A DNA stretch of 64,000 nt from Clostridiales bacterium (GTDB lineage: Bacteria > Bacillota > Clostridia > Oscillospirales > Oscillospiraceae), in contig CABIYX010000001.1 in assembly GCA_902363045.1 (NCBI GenBank), forward strand, positions 197,937 through 261,936, written 5' to 3'. Below the pieces are notes generated by a model. It was not told the DNA's origin and made no database searches. It was given only the letters and a program-made list of their open reading frames with translations. Position numbers and translations under genes: made by a program. Below, piece by piece: positions 29,198 through 38,151 of the stretch. The number at the start of each line of letters is the position of its first letter. Position 1 is the first letter of the stretch.

Positions 29198-30483
29198 CTG
29201 GCATTGTTTTGTTTGTGACCCTTTTGGTCTTTCTGGTATTGAATGTTCCGGTCGGTATTGCTATCGGCCTTGCTTCTCTGGCGGCGATCACGACGAACCC
29301 CCGTATGACGGACAGCTTCATCGTCAGCCAGCTGATCAGCGGAAGCGACTCCTTCCCGCTGATGGCGATCCCTCTGTTCATCCTGGCCGGCGAGCTGATG
29401 GCGGCCGGCGGCGTGTCCAAGCGGATCCTGAACGTCTGTAACGTGTTCCTGGGCCGGGTGACCGGCGGTTTGGCCATCGTCACCGTGGTGGTCTGTATGT
29501 TCTTTGCCGCTGTCTCCGGCTCCGGCCCGGCCACCGTGGCCGCGGTGGGCAGCATGGTGGTCCCCACCATGCTGGAAAAGGGGTACAGCAAGAGCTTCAC
29601 CCTGGCCTGCGTGGCCTGCGCCGGCTGCATCGGCGTCATTATCCCCCCCAGCATCCCCATGGTCATCTACGGTACCTCCACCGGTACCTCCGTGTCCACC
29701 ATGTTCATGGCCGGCTTCCTGCCCGGCATCATGATCGGTCTGGCGCTGTGCGCCCTGTGCTACTTCTATTGTAAGAAGATGGGGTGGAAGGGCGACACCA
29801 CCAAGTATACCGCGAAGGAGAAGATCGCCACTGTGGTGGACGCGCTCCCCGCGCTGATCGACCCCATCATCATCCTGGGCGGTATCTACGGCGGCTTCTT
29901 CACTCCCACCGAGGCGGCGGCTGTGGCCGCGGTCTACGCGCTGGTCTGCGGCCTGTTCATCTACCGCGAGATCAATCTGAAGAATCTGTTCTCTACCATT
30001 GCCAACGCCTGCTCCACCAACGGTACCACCATGGTCATCATCGGCTGCGCCACCGCGTTTACCCGTATCCTGACCCTGGAGCAGATCCCCGCTCTGGTGA
30101 GCAACGCCCTGATCGGCATTTCTGACAATCCCATCGTCATCCTGCTGCTCATCAACCTGCTGCTGCTGTTTGTAGGCTGCTTCATGGATACGACTCCGGC
30201 CATGATGGTGCTCTCCCCCATCCTGCTGCCTGTGGCCCTGGAGATGGGTCTGTCCGCCGTTCACTTTGGTATCATCATGGTGGTCAACCTGGCCATCGGC
30301 TTCATTACCCCGCCTCTGGGCATCAACCTGTTTGTGGCCGCCCGGGTGGGCAACACCTCCCTGGAGGTGGTGTGTAAGGGCATCGTGCGGTTCATCCTGG
30401 TGATGATCGTCTGCCTGCTGCTGATCACCTATATCCCTGCGATTTCTGAAGTTCTGCCGCGTATGACAGGTATGCTGAAATAA
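29194..30483 (+). CDS. TRAP transporter large permease (DctM family)
   Basis: 429 residues, about twelve helices, the usual DctM size. Conserved elements include PLFILAGELM near the N-terminus, AAVSGSGPATVAAVGSMVVP, and VIIPPSIPMVIYG. It forms the sodium-coupled transport channel with DctQ. The gene ends just before a strong terminator, closing the 24202-30483 operon. Confidence 0.96.
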   Translation: MTGIVLFVTLLVFLVLNVPVGIAIGLASLAAITTNPRMTDSFIVSQLISGSDSFPLMAIPLFILAGELMAAGGVSKRILNVCNVFLGRVTGGLAIVTVVVCMFFAAVSGSGPATVAAVGSMVVPTMLEKGYSKSFTLACVACAGCIGVIIPPSIPMVIYGTSTGTSVSTMFMAGFLPGIMIGLALCALCYFYCKKMGWKGDTTKYTAKEKIATVVDALPALIDPIIILGGIYGGFFTPTEAAAVAAVYALVCGLFIYREINLKNLFSTIANACSTNGTTMVIIGCATAFTRILTLEQIPALVSNALIGISDNPIVILLLINLLLLFVGCFMDTTPAMMVLSPILLPVALEMGLSAVHFGIIMVVNLAIGFITPPLGINLFVAARVGNTSLEVVCKGIVRFILVMIVCLLLITYIPAISEVLPRMTGMLK

Positions 30484-30497
30484 TTGCTCCCTCTTCT

Positions 30498-30530
30498 GCC
30501 GGGCGGGCCGTTCCAGGCCTCCCGCCCGGC
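30498..30530 (+). terminator. Intrinsic terminator after the TRAP operon
   Basis: GCCGGGCGGG / CCCGCCCGGC with a 13-base loop, then CTGTTTGTTG. Confidence 0.75.
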
Positions 30531-30602
30531 CTGTTTGTTGATGTGGGTGTGTTCTGAGAAGCGGCAAGAGGTTTGGCACGTGCGTTGGAAGGAGTCCGAG
30601 CG

Positions 30603-31517
30603 ATGGTTTACACACTGTTCAGCCTGATGTTCAAGGTATTCTTTGTGGCGGCCGCGGCCTATCTTCTGCGCCGGAGGGGAGCGCTGACGGAGCAGGACCA
30701 GAAGAGCGTCACCAATGTGCTCATGCGCTTTGTGGTGTATTTTACCGTGATTATGTCCTCTCAGCAGGACTTTTCCCTGGAGGCGGCCAAGGCGATCCTG
30801 GTCACGGCCATCTATGCGGTCCTGTTCTTCGCGGTCTTTATCCCGGCGTCCATCTTTCTCAGCCGCTGGCTGAAGCTGGAGGAGGCGAAGCGGAGGGTTT
30901 TTGTCTGTTCCCTGGTGTTCTGCAACATCACCTTCATCGGCTATCCGATTTTGCAGGAGTTATACGGGAATATCGGCCTGCTGTGCGCCATTGTGTTCAG
31001 CATGATCTATAACGTGGTGTTCTACTCCTGGGGGATGTTCTATTTGGGAGACCGGGGGCGCGGGAGCCTCCGCTCCATTCTGAGCAACAAGATCGCCCTG
31101 GCGTCTGTGCTGGCGCTGGTTATGTACTTCCTGCAAATCAAGATCCCGGAGCCACTGTACAGCACCTTCAGCGGGATCGGAGCGCTGACCATGCCGCTGT
31201 CCATGATCATCATAGGATGCAGCCTGGCGGACTCCGGGATCTGTAAGATCCTGCGGGACCGCACGCTCTATCTTCCCACGGCGCTGCGGATGGCGGTCAT
31301 GCCGGCCGTCATCTGCCTGGTGATGCGGGCATTGGGAGTGGATCCGACGATCATCCGCATCAGTACGATCATTGCGGCTCTGCCTGCCGGGACGATGACC
31401 AGCATCGTGGCGGCGGACTACGGCTGTGCGCCGGACTATGCGGCGAATATTATGGTGCAGACCATGCTGGCCATGCTGGCCGCTCTGCCCGCCTGGGTCT
31501 TCCTGGTGGGAATGTAG
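30603..31517 (+). CDS. AEC family transporter (auxin-efflux-carrier fold)
   Basis: 304 residues with about ten helices. The hallmark central segments are visible: NITFIGYPILQELYG in the first half, and the helix pair MPLSMIIIGCSLADSG and LPAGTMTSIVAADYG in the second. Bacterial AEC members move organic acids such as malate. Placed between the TRAP operon and the galactonate dehydratase gene, it may carry a hexonate or an end-product acid. ATG at 30603 lies eight bases after GGAAGGAG. Confidence 0.88.
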   Translation: MVYTLFSLMFKVFFVAAAAYLLRRRGALTEQDQKSVTNVLMRFVVYFTVIMSSQQDFSLEAAKAILVTAIYAVLFFAVFIPASIFLSRWLKLEEAKRRVFVCSLVFCNITFIGYPILQELYGNIGLLCAIVFSMIYNVVFYSWGMFYLGDRGRGSLRSILSNKIALASVLALVMYFLQIKIPEPLYSTFSGIGALTMPLSMIIIGCSLADSGICKILRDRTLYLPTALRMAVMPAVICLVMRALGVDPTIIRISTIIAALPAGTMTSIVAADYGCAPDYAANIMVQTMLAMLAALPAWVFLVGM

Positions 31518-31580
31518 GATCAAGACATGAAGCGCGGGCTTCCATGGCCCGCTGGAAAAATTAAAGGAGGGTATCACAAC

Positions 31581-32729
31581 ATGGTGATCACAAATGTAAC
31601 GACGTATCTGGTCCGTCCCCGCTGGGGATTTGTCAAGATCGAGACGGACGGCGGACTCACCGGCTGGGGCGAGGCGGTGATCGAGGGCAAGGCGGCCACC
31701 GTCCTGGCCTGTGTGGAGGAGATGAAGGACTATCTGCTGGGGGCCGACCCCATGCGGATCGAGGACCTTTGGAATGTGCTCTACCGGGCGGGCTTCTACC
31801 GGGGCGGCCCCATTTTGATGAGCGCCATGGCCGGGATCGACCAGGCGCTCTGGGACATCAAGGGAAAGTATTTCAACGCCCCTGTCTATCAGCTGATGGG
31901 CGGTCCCTGCCGGGACCGGATGCGGGTGTACTCCTGGATCGGCGGAGACCGGCCCAGCGATGTGGCCAAGGCCGCCAAGGAGAAGCAGGAGGCCGGCTTC
32001 ACTGCCATCAAGATGAACGGCACTGAGGAGCTCCAGATGGTGGACAGCTATGAGAAGATCGACGCGGTGCTGGAGCGGGTGGCCTCCATCCGGGAGGCGA
32101 CCGGAAAATACTTCGGGATCGCGGTGGACTTCCATGGCCGGGTCCACAAGCCCATGGCCAAGATCCTGGCCAAAAAGCTGGAGGAATTCGATCCCATGTT
32201 CATTGAGGAGCCTGTCCTCTGTGAGCAGATGGAGGATTTCAAGGAGATCGCGGCGGCCTGTAATGTGCCCATCGCCACGGGGGAGCGGCTGTTTTCCCGC
32301 TATGATTTCAAGCGCCTGCTTCAGGCCGGAGGAGTGGACATCATCCAGCCAGACCTGTCCCATGCAGGCGGCATCACGGAAGTGAAAAAGATCGCCTCTA
32401 TGGCGGAGGCCTATGACGTTGCGCTGGCGCCCCACTGCCCCCTGGGCCCCATTGCCTTGAGCGCCTGCCTCCAGGTAGACGCCACCTGCTATAACGCCTT
32501 CATTCAGGAGCAGAGCATGGGCATCCACTACAACGCCTATCACGAGCCGCTGGACTATATCCTCAACAAGGAGGATCTGGCCTTCCACGATGGCCATGTG
32601 GAGCTTCCCAAGCGGCCCGGCCTGGGCGTGGAGGTCAACGAGGCGCTGGTGCTGGAGGAGGCCCAGACGCCGCACAGCTGGAAAAACCCGGTCTGGCGGC
32701 ACAAGGACGGCTCGGTCGCGGAGTGGTGA
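31581..32729 (+). CDS. dgoD: D-galactonate dehydratase
   Basis: 382 residues of the enolase superfamily. It closely resembles Escherichia coli DgoD in long blocks: [96 protein letters not shown] and [10 protein letters not shown]. The Asp/His of VDFHGRV, the Glu residues of FIEEP and TGE, and the His of APHCPLG form the metal and acid/base set. It converts D-galactonate to 2-dehydro-3-deoxy-D-galactonate, the substrate of the kinase at 37153. AAAGGAGG lies ten bases before ATG. Confidence 0.96.
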   Translation: MVITNVTTYLVRPRWGFVKIETDGGLTGWGEAVIEGKAATVLACVEEMKDYLLGADPMRIEDLWNVLYRAGFYRGGPILMSAMAGIDQALWDIKGKYFNAPVYQLMGGPCRDRMRVYSWIGGDRPSDVAKAAKEKQEAGFTAIKMNGTEELQMVDSYEKIDAVLERVASIREATGKYFGIAVDFHGRVHKPMAKILAKKLEEFDPMFIEEPVLCEQMEDFKEIAAACNVPIATGERLFSRYDFKRLLQAGGVDIIQPDLSHAGGITEVKKIASMAEAYDVALAPHCPLGPIALSACLQVDATCYNAFIQEQSMGIHYNAYHEPLDYILNKEDLAFHDGHVELPKRPGLGVEVNEALVLEEAQTPHSWKNPVWRHKDGSVAEW

Positions 32730-32731
32730 GT

Positions 32732-34231
32732 ATGATGGAACAAGCTGTGATCCGGATCCATCCCCGGGATAATGTGGCGGTGGCGCTGCGGCCCTTGTCC
32801 GCGGGGGAGGCCGTGTCTGTGGACGGACAGGCTGTGCACCTCCAGGAGGAGATCCCCTTTGGCCACAAGGTGGCTCTGACCGATCTGGCGGAGGGGGAGA
32901 TGGTGGTCAAGTACGGGGCCTCAATTGGCCATGCCACCCAGGCCGTGCGGTCCGGCGCGTGGCTGCACAGCCACAATCTCAAGACCAATCTGGAGGGGCT
33001 GCTGGACTATCAGTATGCCCCGGCGCCGCCGCGGCAGCCGGAGCCCGCGGATGGAGCGGACACCTTCCTGGGCTACCGCCGTCCGGACGGACGGGTGGGG
33101 ACGCGCAACGAATTGTGGATCATTCCCACAGTCTCCTGCGTGAACCGGACGGTGAACCGCATGGCGGAGGAGGCCAGACGCCAGGGGCTCCAGGCGGGGG
33201 ACGGGATCTTTGCCTTTCCCCATAACGCCGGCTGCTCCCAGCTGGGGGATGACTTTGAGACGACCCAGAAGCTGCTGCGCAATCTGGTGAAGCACCCCAA
33301 TGCCGGCGGCGTGCTGCTGGTGAGCCTGGGCTGTGAGAACAACGATCTGGACCACTTCCTGCCTGTGCTGGGGGACTATGACCGCCGCCGGATCCGGACC
33401 CTGGTGACCCAGGACGCGGAGGGGGACGAGATCGAGGCCGGCCTGTCCCTGATGCGGGAGATCGCAGCTGTGATGGCAGAGGACCGCCGGGAGGAGTGTC
33501 CTGTCAGCCGGCTGGTGCTGGGCTTCAAGTGCGGAGGCTCTGACGCATTCTCCGGCATCACCGCCAATCCTCTGTGCGGGCGGATCGCGGAACGTGTGAC
33601 CGATCTGGGCGGGACGGCAGTGCTGACCGAGGTGCCGGAGATGTTCGGGGCGGAGACCCAGCTGATGAACCGGGCAGATTCGGCGGATACCTTCCAAAAG
33701 ATCGTCCACATGATCAACTCCTTTAAGGAGTACTATATCCGCTATGACCAGCCGATCTATGAAAATCCCTCTCCGGGCAACAAGCGGGGCGGGATCACGA
33801 CGCTGGAGGAGAAATCCCTGGGATGTATTCAAAAGGGCGGCCATGCGGTGGTGACCGATACTCTGGAGATGGGGCAGGTGTGCTGTAAGCCCGGCCTGAA
33901 CCTGATGACTGGGCCGGGAAATGACAGCGTCTCCATCACCAATCTGCTGGCCAGCCAGGCACAGGTGCTTCTGTTTACCACCGGGCGGGGCAACCCGCTG
34001 GGCACCGCGGTCCCGACCATCAAGATCGCCTCCAACAGCGCTCTGTTCCACCGGAAGCCGAATTGGATGGACTTCAATGCCGGGGCGGTGCTGGAGCGGG
34101 GGTCGATGGACGAGCCGGCCCGGGAGCTGTGGCGGCTGGTGCTGGATGTGGCCTCCGGCCTGGTCAGCACCCGAAACGAAGAAAACAATGATCGGGAGAT
34201 CATGCTGTTTAAAGACGGCGTGATCCTGTGA
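32732..34231 (+). CDS. UxaA family dehydratase (altronate dehydratase-like)
   Basis: 499 residues. An N-terminal SAF domain (about 1-80) is joined to the UxaA catalytic part (about 100-499), with YRRPDGRVGTRNELWIIPTVSC, HNAGCSQL, SLGCENND, GFKCGGSDAFSGITANP and TTGRGNPLG. Altronate/galactarate dehydratases use iron bound by conserved Cys/His. The substrate here is probably an aldonate related to altronate that gives a 2-keto-3-deoxy acid. It starts two bases after the dgoD stop and is therefore coupled to it. ATG at 32732 follows GGAG. Confidence 0.9.
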   Translation: MMEQAVIRIHPRDNVAVALRPLSAGEAVSVDGQAVHLQEEIPFGHKVALTDLAEGEMVVKYGASIGHATQAVRSGAWLHSHNLKTNLEGLLDYQYAPAPPRQPEPADGADTFLGYRRPDGRVGTRNELWIIPTVSCVNRTVNRMAEEARRQGLQAGDGIFAFPHNAGCSQLGDDFETTQKLLRNLVKHPNAGGVLLVSLGCENNDLDHFLPVLGDYDRRRIRTLVTQDAEGDEIEAGLSLMREIAAVMAEDRREECPVSRLVLGFKCGGSDAFSGITANPLCGRIAERVTDLGGTAVLTEVPEMFGAETQLMNRADSADTFQKIVHMINSFKEYYIRYDQPIYENPSPGNKRGGITTLEEKSLGCIQKGGHAVVTDTLEMGQVCCKPGLNLMTGPGNDSVSITNLLASQAQVLLFTTGRGNPLGTAVPTIKIASNSALFHRKPNWMDFNAGAVLERGSMDEPARELWRLVLDVASGLVSTRNEENNDREIMLFKDGVIL

Positions 34232-34246
34232 TGAGGTGAAAAGAGT

Positions 34247-35539
34247 ATGGCGCTGAGTACGAAGAAAGAGGGAAATGTTGTGACCCAGCTGGCCTCCGCG
34301 ACGGAGCTGCCCAGAATGGTGCGGGTCCGCCAGAAGCTGGATCACAGCCATATTGAGCCGGAGGAGATCCCGGCTCTGGTACAGCGGGAGCTGGAGCCGA
34401 TGCGGTCCCGGATCCGAACGGGGATGCGGGTGGCCATCACCTGCGGGAGCCGGGGGGTGGCCAATATCGCCATCATCACCCGGGCCATTGTGGATTTTGT
34501 GAAGTCCTGCGGGGGAGAGCCCTTTGTGTTCCCGGCCATGGGCAGCCACGGGGGAGCCACTGCGGAGGGCCAGCTGGAGATCCTCCGCGGCTATGGGGTG
34601 ACAGAGGAATTTCTGGGCTGTCCCATCCTCTCCTCCATGGAGGTGGTCCAGGTGGGCGAGACCGAGGAGGGAATGCCCGTCTTTGTGGACCACTACGCAT
34701 ACCAGGCGGATGGGGTCATCCTGTGCGGCCGTGTGAAGGCCCATACCGCCTTCCGGGGCCCCTATGAGAGCGGGATCCTGAAAATGGCGGTCATCGGAAT
34801 GGGCAAGCAGCACGGGGCGGAGCACGTCCATCAGGACGGCTTCTCCGACCTGGGGCGGCTGCTTCCCATGATCGCCCGGGTGATCTTTGACAAGGTGAAC
34901 ATCCTGGGGGCGGTGGCCGTGGCGGAGAACGCCTTCGACCAGACCTGCATTTTGGAGGGCCTTCTGAAGGAGGAGATCTTTGAGAAGGAGCCTGATATTC
35001 TGCGCCGTTCCAAGGAGCGGCTGGGCAAGATCTTCTTCAATGACATCGACGTGCTGGTGGTGGACCGGCTGGGCAAGGACATCAGCGGCGACGGTATGGA
35101 CCCCAATATCACAGGCCGCTACGCGGTGCCCTATATGCAGAGCGATAAAAAGATCCAGCACATTGCGGTGCTGGACCTGACGGAGGAGACCCATGGAAAC
35201 TGCAACGGGCTGGGTCTGGCCGATGTGACCACGCGCCGGGTGGTGGAGAAGATCGACGTGGACTGCACCTATCCCAATGTGGTGACCTCCACGGTGCTGT
35301 GCACCCCCAAGATCCCCCTGTTCACCCACACGGACCGGGCGTGCATCCAGATCGCGCTGAAGACCTGTAACTACATCGACCGGGTGAAGCCCCGGATCGT
35401 CCATATCCGGGATACCATGCGCTTGGAGGAGATCGAGATCTCTGAGGGGATGCTGGAGGAGGCCCGGGCCAACCCCATGATCGAGATCCTGGACAAGCCC
35501 CGGGAGTGGCCCTTTGACGCGGAAGGGAACCTCTGGTAA
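34247..35539 (+). CDS. LarA-like protein (lactate racemase N-terminal domain, DUF2088)
   Basis: 430 residues. The N-terminal half matches the LarA fold, with MGSHGGAT (H101), VKAHTAFRG (H166), GILKM (K179) and GAEHVH (H193/H195). The spacing resembles the His/Lys set that holds the nickel-pincer cofactor in lactate racemase. LarA homologues include racemases and epimerases of other 2-hydroxy acids, so a hexonate 2-epimerase is a reasonable hypothesis beside dgoD and UxaA. None of the cofactor genes larB, larC or larE is in the window. Starts 15 bases after the UxaA stop with GAGGTG. Confidence 0.85.
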   Translation: MALSTKKEGNVVTQLASATELPRMVRVRQKLDHSHIEPEEIPALVQRELEPMRSRIRTGMRVAITCGSRGVANIAIITRAIVDFVKSCGGEPFVFPAMGSHGGATAEGQLEILRGYGVTEEFLGCPILSSMEVVQVGETEEGMPVFVDHYAYQADGVILCGRVKAHTAFRGPYESGILKMAVIGMGKQHGAEHVHQDGFSDLGRLLPMIARVIFDKVNILGAVAVAENAFDQTCILEGLLKEEIFEKEPDILRRSKERLGKIFFNDIDVLVVDRLGKDISGDGMDPNITGRYAVPYMQSDKKIQHIAVLDLTEETHGNCNGLGLADVTTRRVVEKIDVDCTYPNVVTSTVLCTPKIPLFTHTDRACIQIALKTCNYIDRVKPRIVHIRDTMRLEEIEISEGMLEEARANPMIEILDKPREWPFDAEGNLW

Positions 35540-35551
35540 CGGACGGGAAAA

Positions 35552-35586
35552 AGTCAGGTCCGAAGCCGGCGGCTTCGGACCTGACT
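35552..35586. terminator. Stem-loop between convergent LarA-like and GntR 2 genes
   Basis: A perfect 16-bp stem AGTCAGGTCCGAAGCC and its complement, with a GGC loop. T-rich on the minus side (ACTTTTTCC), so a good terminator for the GntR gene and probably for the plus-strand operon too. Confidence 0.8.
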
Positions 35587-35608
35587 GCGTTGGGGCCCCT
35601 GGGTCCTG

Positions 35609-36301
35609 TTATAAAATGTTGTCGATCTTGAGGATGGAAATGATGACGCGCTTGGAATTGGCCAGGTGGGTGGTCAGGGCCTGGCGGGCCCCCTCCTCGT
35701 TTCCGTTGAGCAGATGCTCCATGATCTCCTGGTGCTCCTGGATGCCGGTGAGCAGCCGCTCCTTAGACTGCTTGTTGTAGACATAGTTGATATAGAGGAA
35801 CGGGTTGAGGAACTGGTAGAGGTCCATCAGCAGCTTGTTGCCGGAGCACTTGATGAGCAGATGGTGAAAGCCGATGTCGTATTCATAGTTGACCAGATAG
35901 TCGTCAAGCGGAGAGTCCGGGGTCAGGCGGTGTACGATCTCCAGGTTGTCCTCCACGTTGCGGCGCAGCGCCAGGCGCATGGCCTCGTTGGTGTTCAGCG
36001 TCATAATGACATTGGAGAGATAATAGCTCTCCAGCATGAGCCGCAGGTCGAAGGTCTCCTCGCACAGGTTGATGTTCAGCGACTTGACCCGCATCCCCTG
36101 GCGGGGGAAATGCTCGATGATATTCTCAGAGGCCAGGCGGTTGAGCGCCAGGCGGATGGGCGTCTCACTGGCTTCATATCGGGCGGACAGCTCCCGGATG
36201 TTGATTTTTTCCCCCGGCTTGAGCTGGTTGGTGATGATGTCCCGACGGATGCGCTCATAGACGCTTTCCGCTAGGGTGATTTTGGATGTGGGTCGTTCCA
36301 T
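35609..36301 (-). CDS. GntR family regulator, FadR/FCD subfamily (regulator 2)
   Basis: 230 residues. Winged helix (about 10-75: SVYERIRRDIITNQLKPGEK, SETPIRLALNRLASENI, PRQGMRV) and FCD domain (about 85-220) with metal/effector-site residues around DIGFHHLLIKCSG, IQEHQEIMEHL and LTTHLANS. It is similar in plan to regulator 1 but clearly diverged. It is transcribed divergently from the aldolase-kinase-dehydrogenase operon across a gap of about 180 bases that holds facing promoters, so it probably controls galactonate genes and itself. Confidence 0.93.
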   Translation of the reverse strand: MERPTSKITLAESVYERIRRDIITNQLKPGEKINIRELSARYEASETPIRLALNRLASENIIEHFPRQGMRVKSLNINLCEETFDLRLMLESYYLSNVIMTLNTNEAMRLALRRNVEDNLEIVHRLTPDSPLDDYLVNYEYDIGFHHLLIKCSGNKLLMDLYQFLNPFLYINYVYNKQSKERLLTGIQEHQEIMEHLLNGNEEGARQALTTHLANSKRVIISILKIDNIL

Positions 36302-36341
36302 CGTACAGTCTCCTCCTGCTGTTGCATTTTTTCATGTCACA

Positions 36342-36370
36342 AGCATAGCAGAAAAATAGAGATACGACAA
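36342..36370 (-). promoter_or_regulatory. Candidate promoter of GntR regulator 2
   Basis: Minus-strand TTGTCG (36365-36370), 17-base spacer, TATGCT (36342-36347), about 40 bases before the start codon. Confidence 0.5.
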
Positions 36371-36397
36371 GTGAATGCGGAAAAAATATTTTTTTCA

Positions 36398-36436
36398 TTG
36401 ACAATTTAATTTTTTAGATGTAAATTAAAATAAAGA
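36398..36436 (+). promoter_or_regulatory. Promoter of the galactonate aldolase operon with AT-rich inverted repeat
   Basis: TTGACA (36398-36403), 17-base spacer, TAAATT (36421-36426). ATTTAATTTT and AAATTAAAAT form an inverted repeat spanning the spacer and -10, a likely operator for GntR regulator 2. Confidence 0.65.
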
Positions 36437-36481
36437 TAGGACATAGATTCAATCAAAAATTTTTGGAAAGAAGGATGCATG

Positions 36482-37132
36482 ATGTCTCAGGCGGTATTGG
36501 AGAAGATTTTGGAGGGCAAGATCATTGCAATCGTGCGCGGGATCCCCAGCACAAAGATCGTGGGCCTGGCCCAGGCGCTGGAGAAGGGCGGCGTCAACTG
36601 TATCGAGGTGACCTTTGACCAGACCAGTGAGGAGAAGGTGAAGGATACTCTGGCGGCCATCCGGGCCATCAAGGATGCGCTGGGGGACAAGGTCTGTGTG
36701 GGCGCCGGGACCGTGATGAGCGTAGAGCAGGTGCACCAGGCCGTGGAGGCCGGCGCGGAGTATATGATCTCTCCCAATGTAAATGAAGCGGTCATCCGCG
36801 AGACCAAGAAGCTGGACAAGGTTTCCATCCCCGGTGCCATGACGCCCACGGAGGCGGCCTTTGCGTATGAGTGCGGCGCGGACATTGTGAAGCTGTTCCC
36901 CGCCGGCCTGCTGGGCGCCGCCTATGTCAAGGCAGTGAAGGCCCCCCTGAAGCACATTCCGGTGACTGCAGTGGGCAATGTAAATGTGGAAAACTGTGCG
37001 GAGTTCCTGAAGGCCGGCGCCGTGGGCGTGGGCGTGGGCGGAAGCCTGGTCAGCGCCAAGCTGGTGGATGAGGGCCGCTTTGATGAGATCACTGCCACTG
37101 CCAAGGCGTATGTGGAAGCTCTGGCCCGCTGA
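36482..37132 (+). CDS. 2-dehydro-3-deoxy-6-phosphogalactonate/KDPG aldolase
   Basis: 216 residues, class I aldolase of the KDPG/KHG family. GAGTV, SPNVNEAV, IPGAMTPTEA and the Schiff-base Lys K137 (IVKLFPAG) are present; the Glu of IEVTFDQ is the proton-transfer residue. It cleaves the phosphorylated 2-keto-3-deoxy acid to pyruvate and glyceraldehyde 3-phosphate. Placed directly before a DgoK-type kinase, the physiological substrate is probably KDPGal, although these enzymes often accept KDPG. ATG codons at 36479 and 36482 are both possible; AAGGA spacing favours the second. Confidence 0.93.
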   Translation: MSQAVLEKILEGKIIAIVRGIPSTKIVGLAQALEKGGVNCIEVTFDQTSEEKVKDTLAAIRAIKDALGDKVCVGAGTVMSVEQVHQAVEAGAEYMISPNVNEAVIRETKKLDKVSIPGAMTPTEAAFAYECGADIVKLFPAGLLGAAYVKAVKAPLKHIPVTAVGNVNVENCAEFLKAGAVGVGVGGSLVSAKLVDEGRFDEITATAKAYVEALAR

Positions 37133-37152
37133 ACGGACTGGGAGTGTGGGAA

Positions 37153-38151
37153 GTGAAAAAGAATTATATTCTGTATTTTGACTCCGGCACCTCCAATACC
37201 CGGGCTTATCTTCTGGACCGGGACTTTCGGATCTGTGATTCAGCCAAGCGGACGGTGGGCTCAAAGGACTCCGCCATTGCAGGAAGCAACCGTGTGCTCA
37301 TTGAGGGGATGAAGATCCTCTATGACCAGGTGCTGGAGGCAAATTCCCTTTCAGATGGGGATGTGGAGGCAATTTATGCCTCCGGCATGGTGACCTCGCC
37401 GTATGGGCTGAAGGAGATTCCTCATCTGGTGCTGCCGATGACGGTGCAGGATTTTGCGGACAGCCTGTATCCTTTCCATGAGGATACCTGTTTCCATCGG
37501 GACATTTTCCTGGTCCCCGGCTTAAAGACCCTCAGCGATGACTTCTCCTTTGTGAATAATCTGAGAGGAGAGGAGATCGAGATCATCGGTGCGCTGGAGG
37601 AGCTGAAGGCGGAGCGGGATGTGGAAAATGTCGTGATGCTTATGCCTGGCTCCCACACCCATGGGATCTATATTCAGGGAGACCAGATCACAGGAATCAT
37701 CTCCAACTTCACAGGGGAACTGTTTTATGCCCTGAAGCAGGATACCATCCTCTCGCCGGTGCTCACCTCGGACAGTCTGGAGCTGGATGAGGCGATGGTG
37801 CGCAAGGGGATCGAAAATCTGGAGCGCTTCGGCTTCAACCGGGCCCTCTACATCTGCCACGCCATGCGGATCTTTGAGCATGGAACTCCCCAGCAGCGTC
37901 TCTCCTACGGCGAGAGCGTCATCATGGGCGGGGTGCGCCAGTCCCTGGAGTACTACTGTGAGCACTTCTGGAAGGAGTGCCGGACGGTGGCCCTGGTGTC
38001 CGATGAGTTTATGTACCGCCTGTTCTCCATGATCCTGGAGGGCAGCCGGTATATCGACCGGATCATCTGGATGCCTATTTCGGACGGAAAGAGCTATGGG
38101 GTCAGTGGACTGAAAAAAATCGTGAGCTTAAAAGGAGAACGCCATGAGTAA
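37153..38151 (+). CDS. dgoK: 2-dehydro-3-deoxygalactonokinase
   Basis: 332 residues. N-terminal phosphate loop YILYFDSGTSNTRAYL. Further blocks match DgoK: IYASGMVTSPYGLKEIPHL, IFLVPGLKT, NLRGEEIEIIGAL, VVMLMPGSHTHGIYI and FTGELFYALK. It phosphorylates the product of DgoD at C6 for the adjacent aldolase. The codon use is somewhat less GC-biased in its first half than in the neighbours. GTG at 37153 is chosen with GGGAG eight bases upstream; GTG at 37144 is the alternative. Confidence 0.92.
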   Translation: MKKNYILYFDSGTSNTRAYLLDRDFRICDSAKRTVGSKDSAIAGSNRVLIEGMKILYDQVLEANSLSDGDVEAIYASGMVTSPYGLKEIPHLVLPMTVQDFADSLYPFHEDTCFHRDIFLVPGLKTLSDDFSFVNNLRGEEIEIIGALEELKAERDVENVVMLMPGSHTHGIYIQGDQITGIISNFTGELFYALKQDTILSPVLTSDSLELDEAMVRKGIENLERFGFNRALYICHAMRIFEHGTPQQRLSYGESVIMGGVRQSLEYYCEHFWKECRTVALVSDEFMYRLFSMILEGSRYIDRIIWMPISDGKSYGVSGLKKIVSLKGERHE

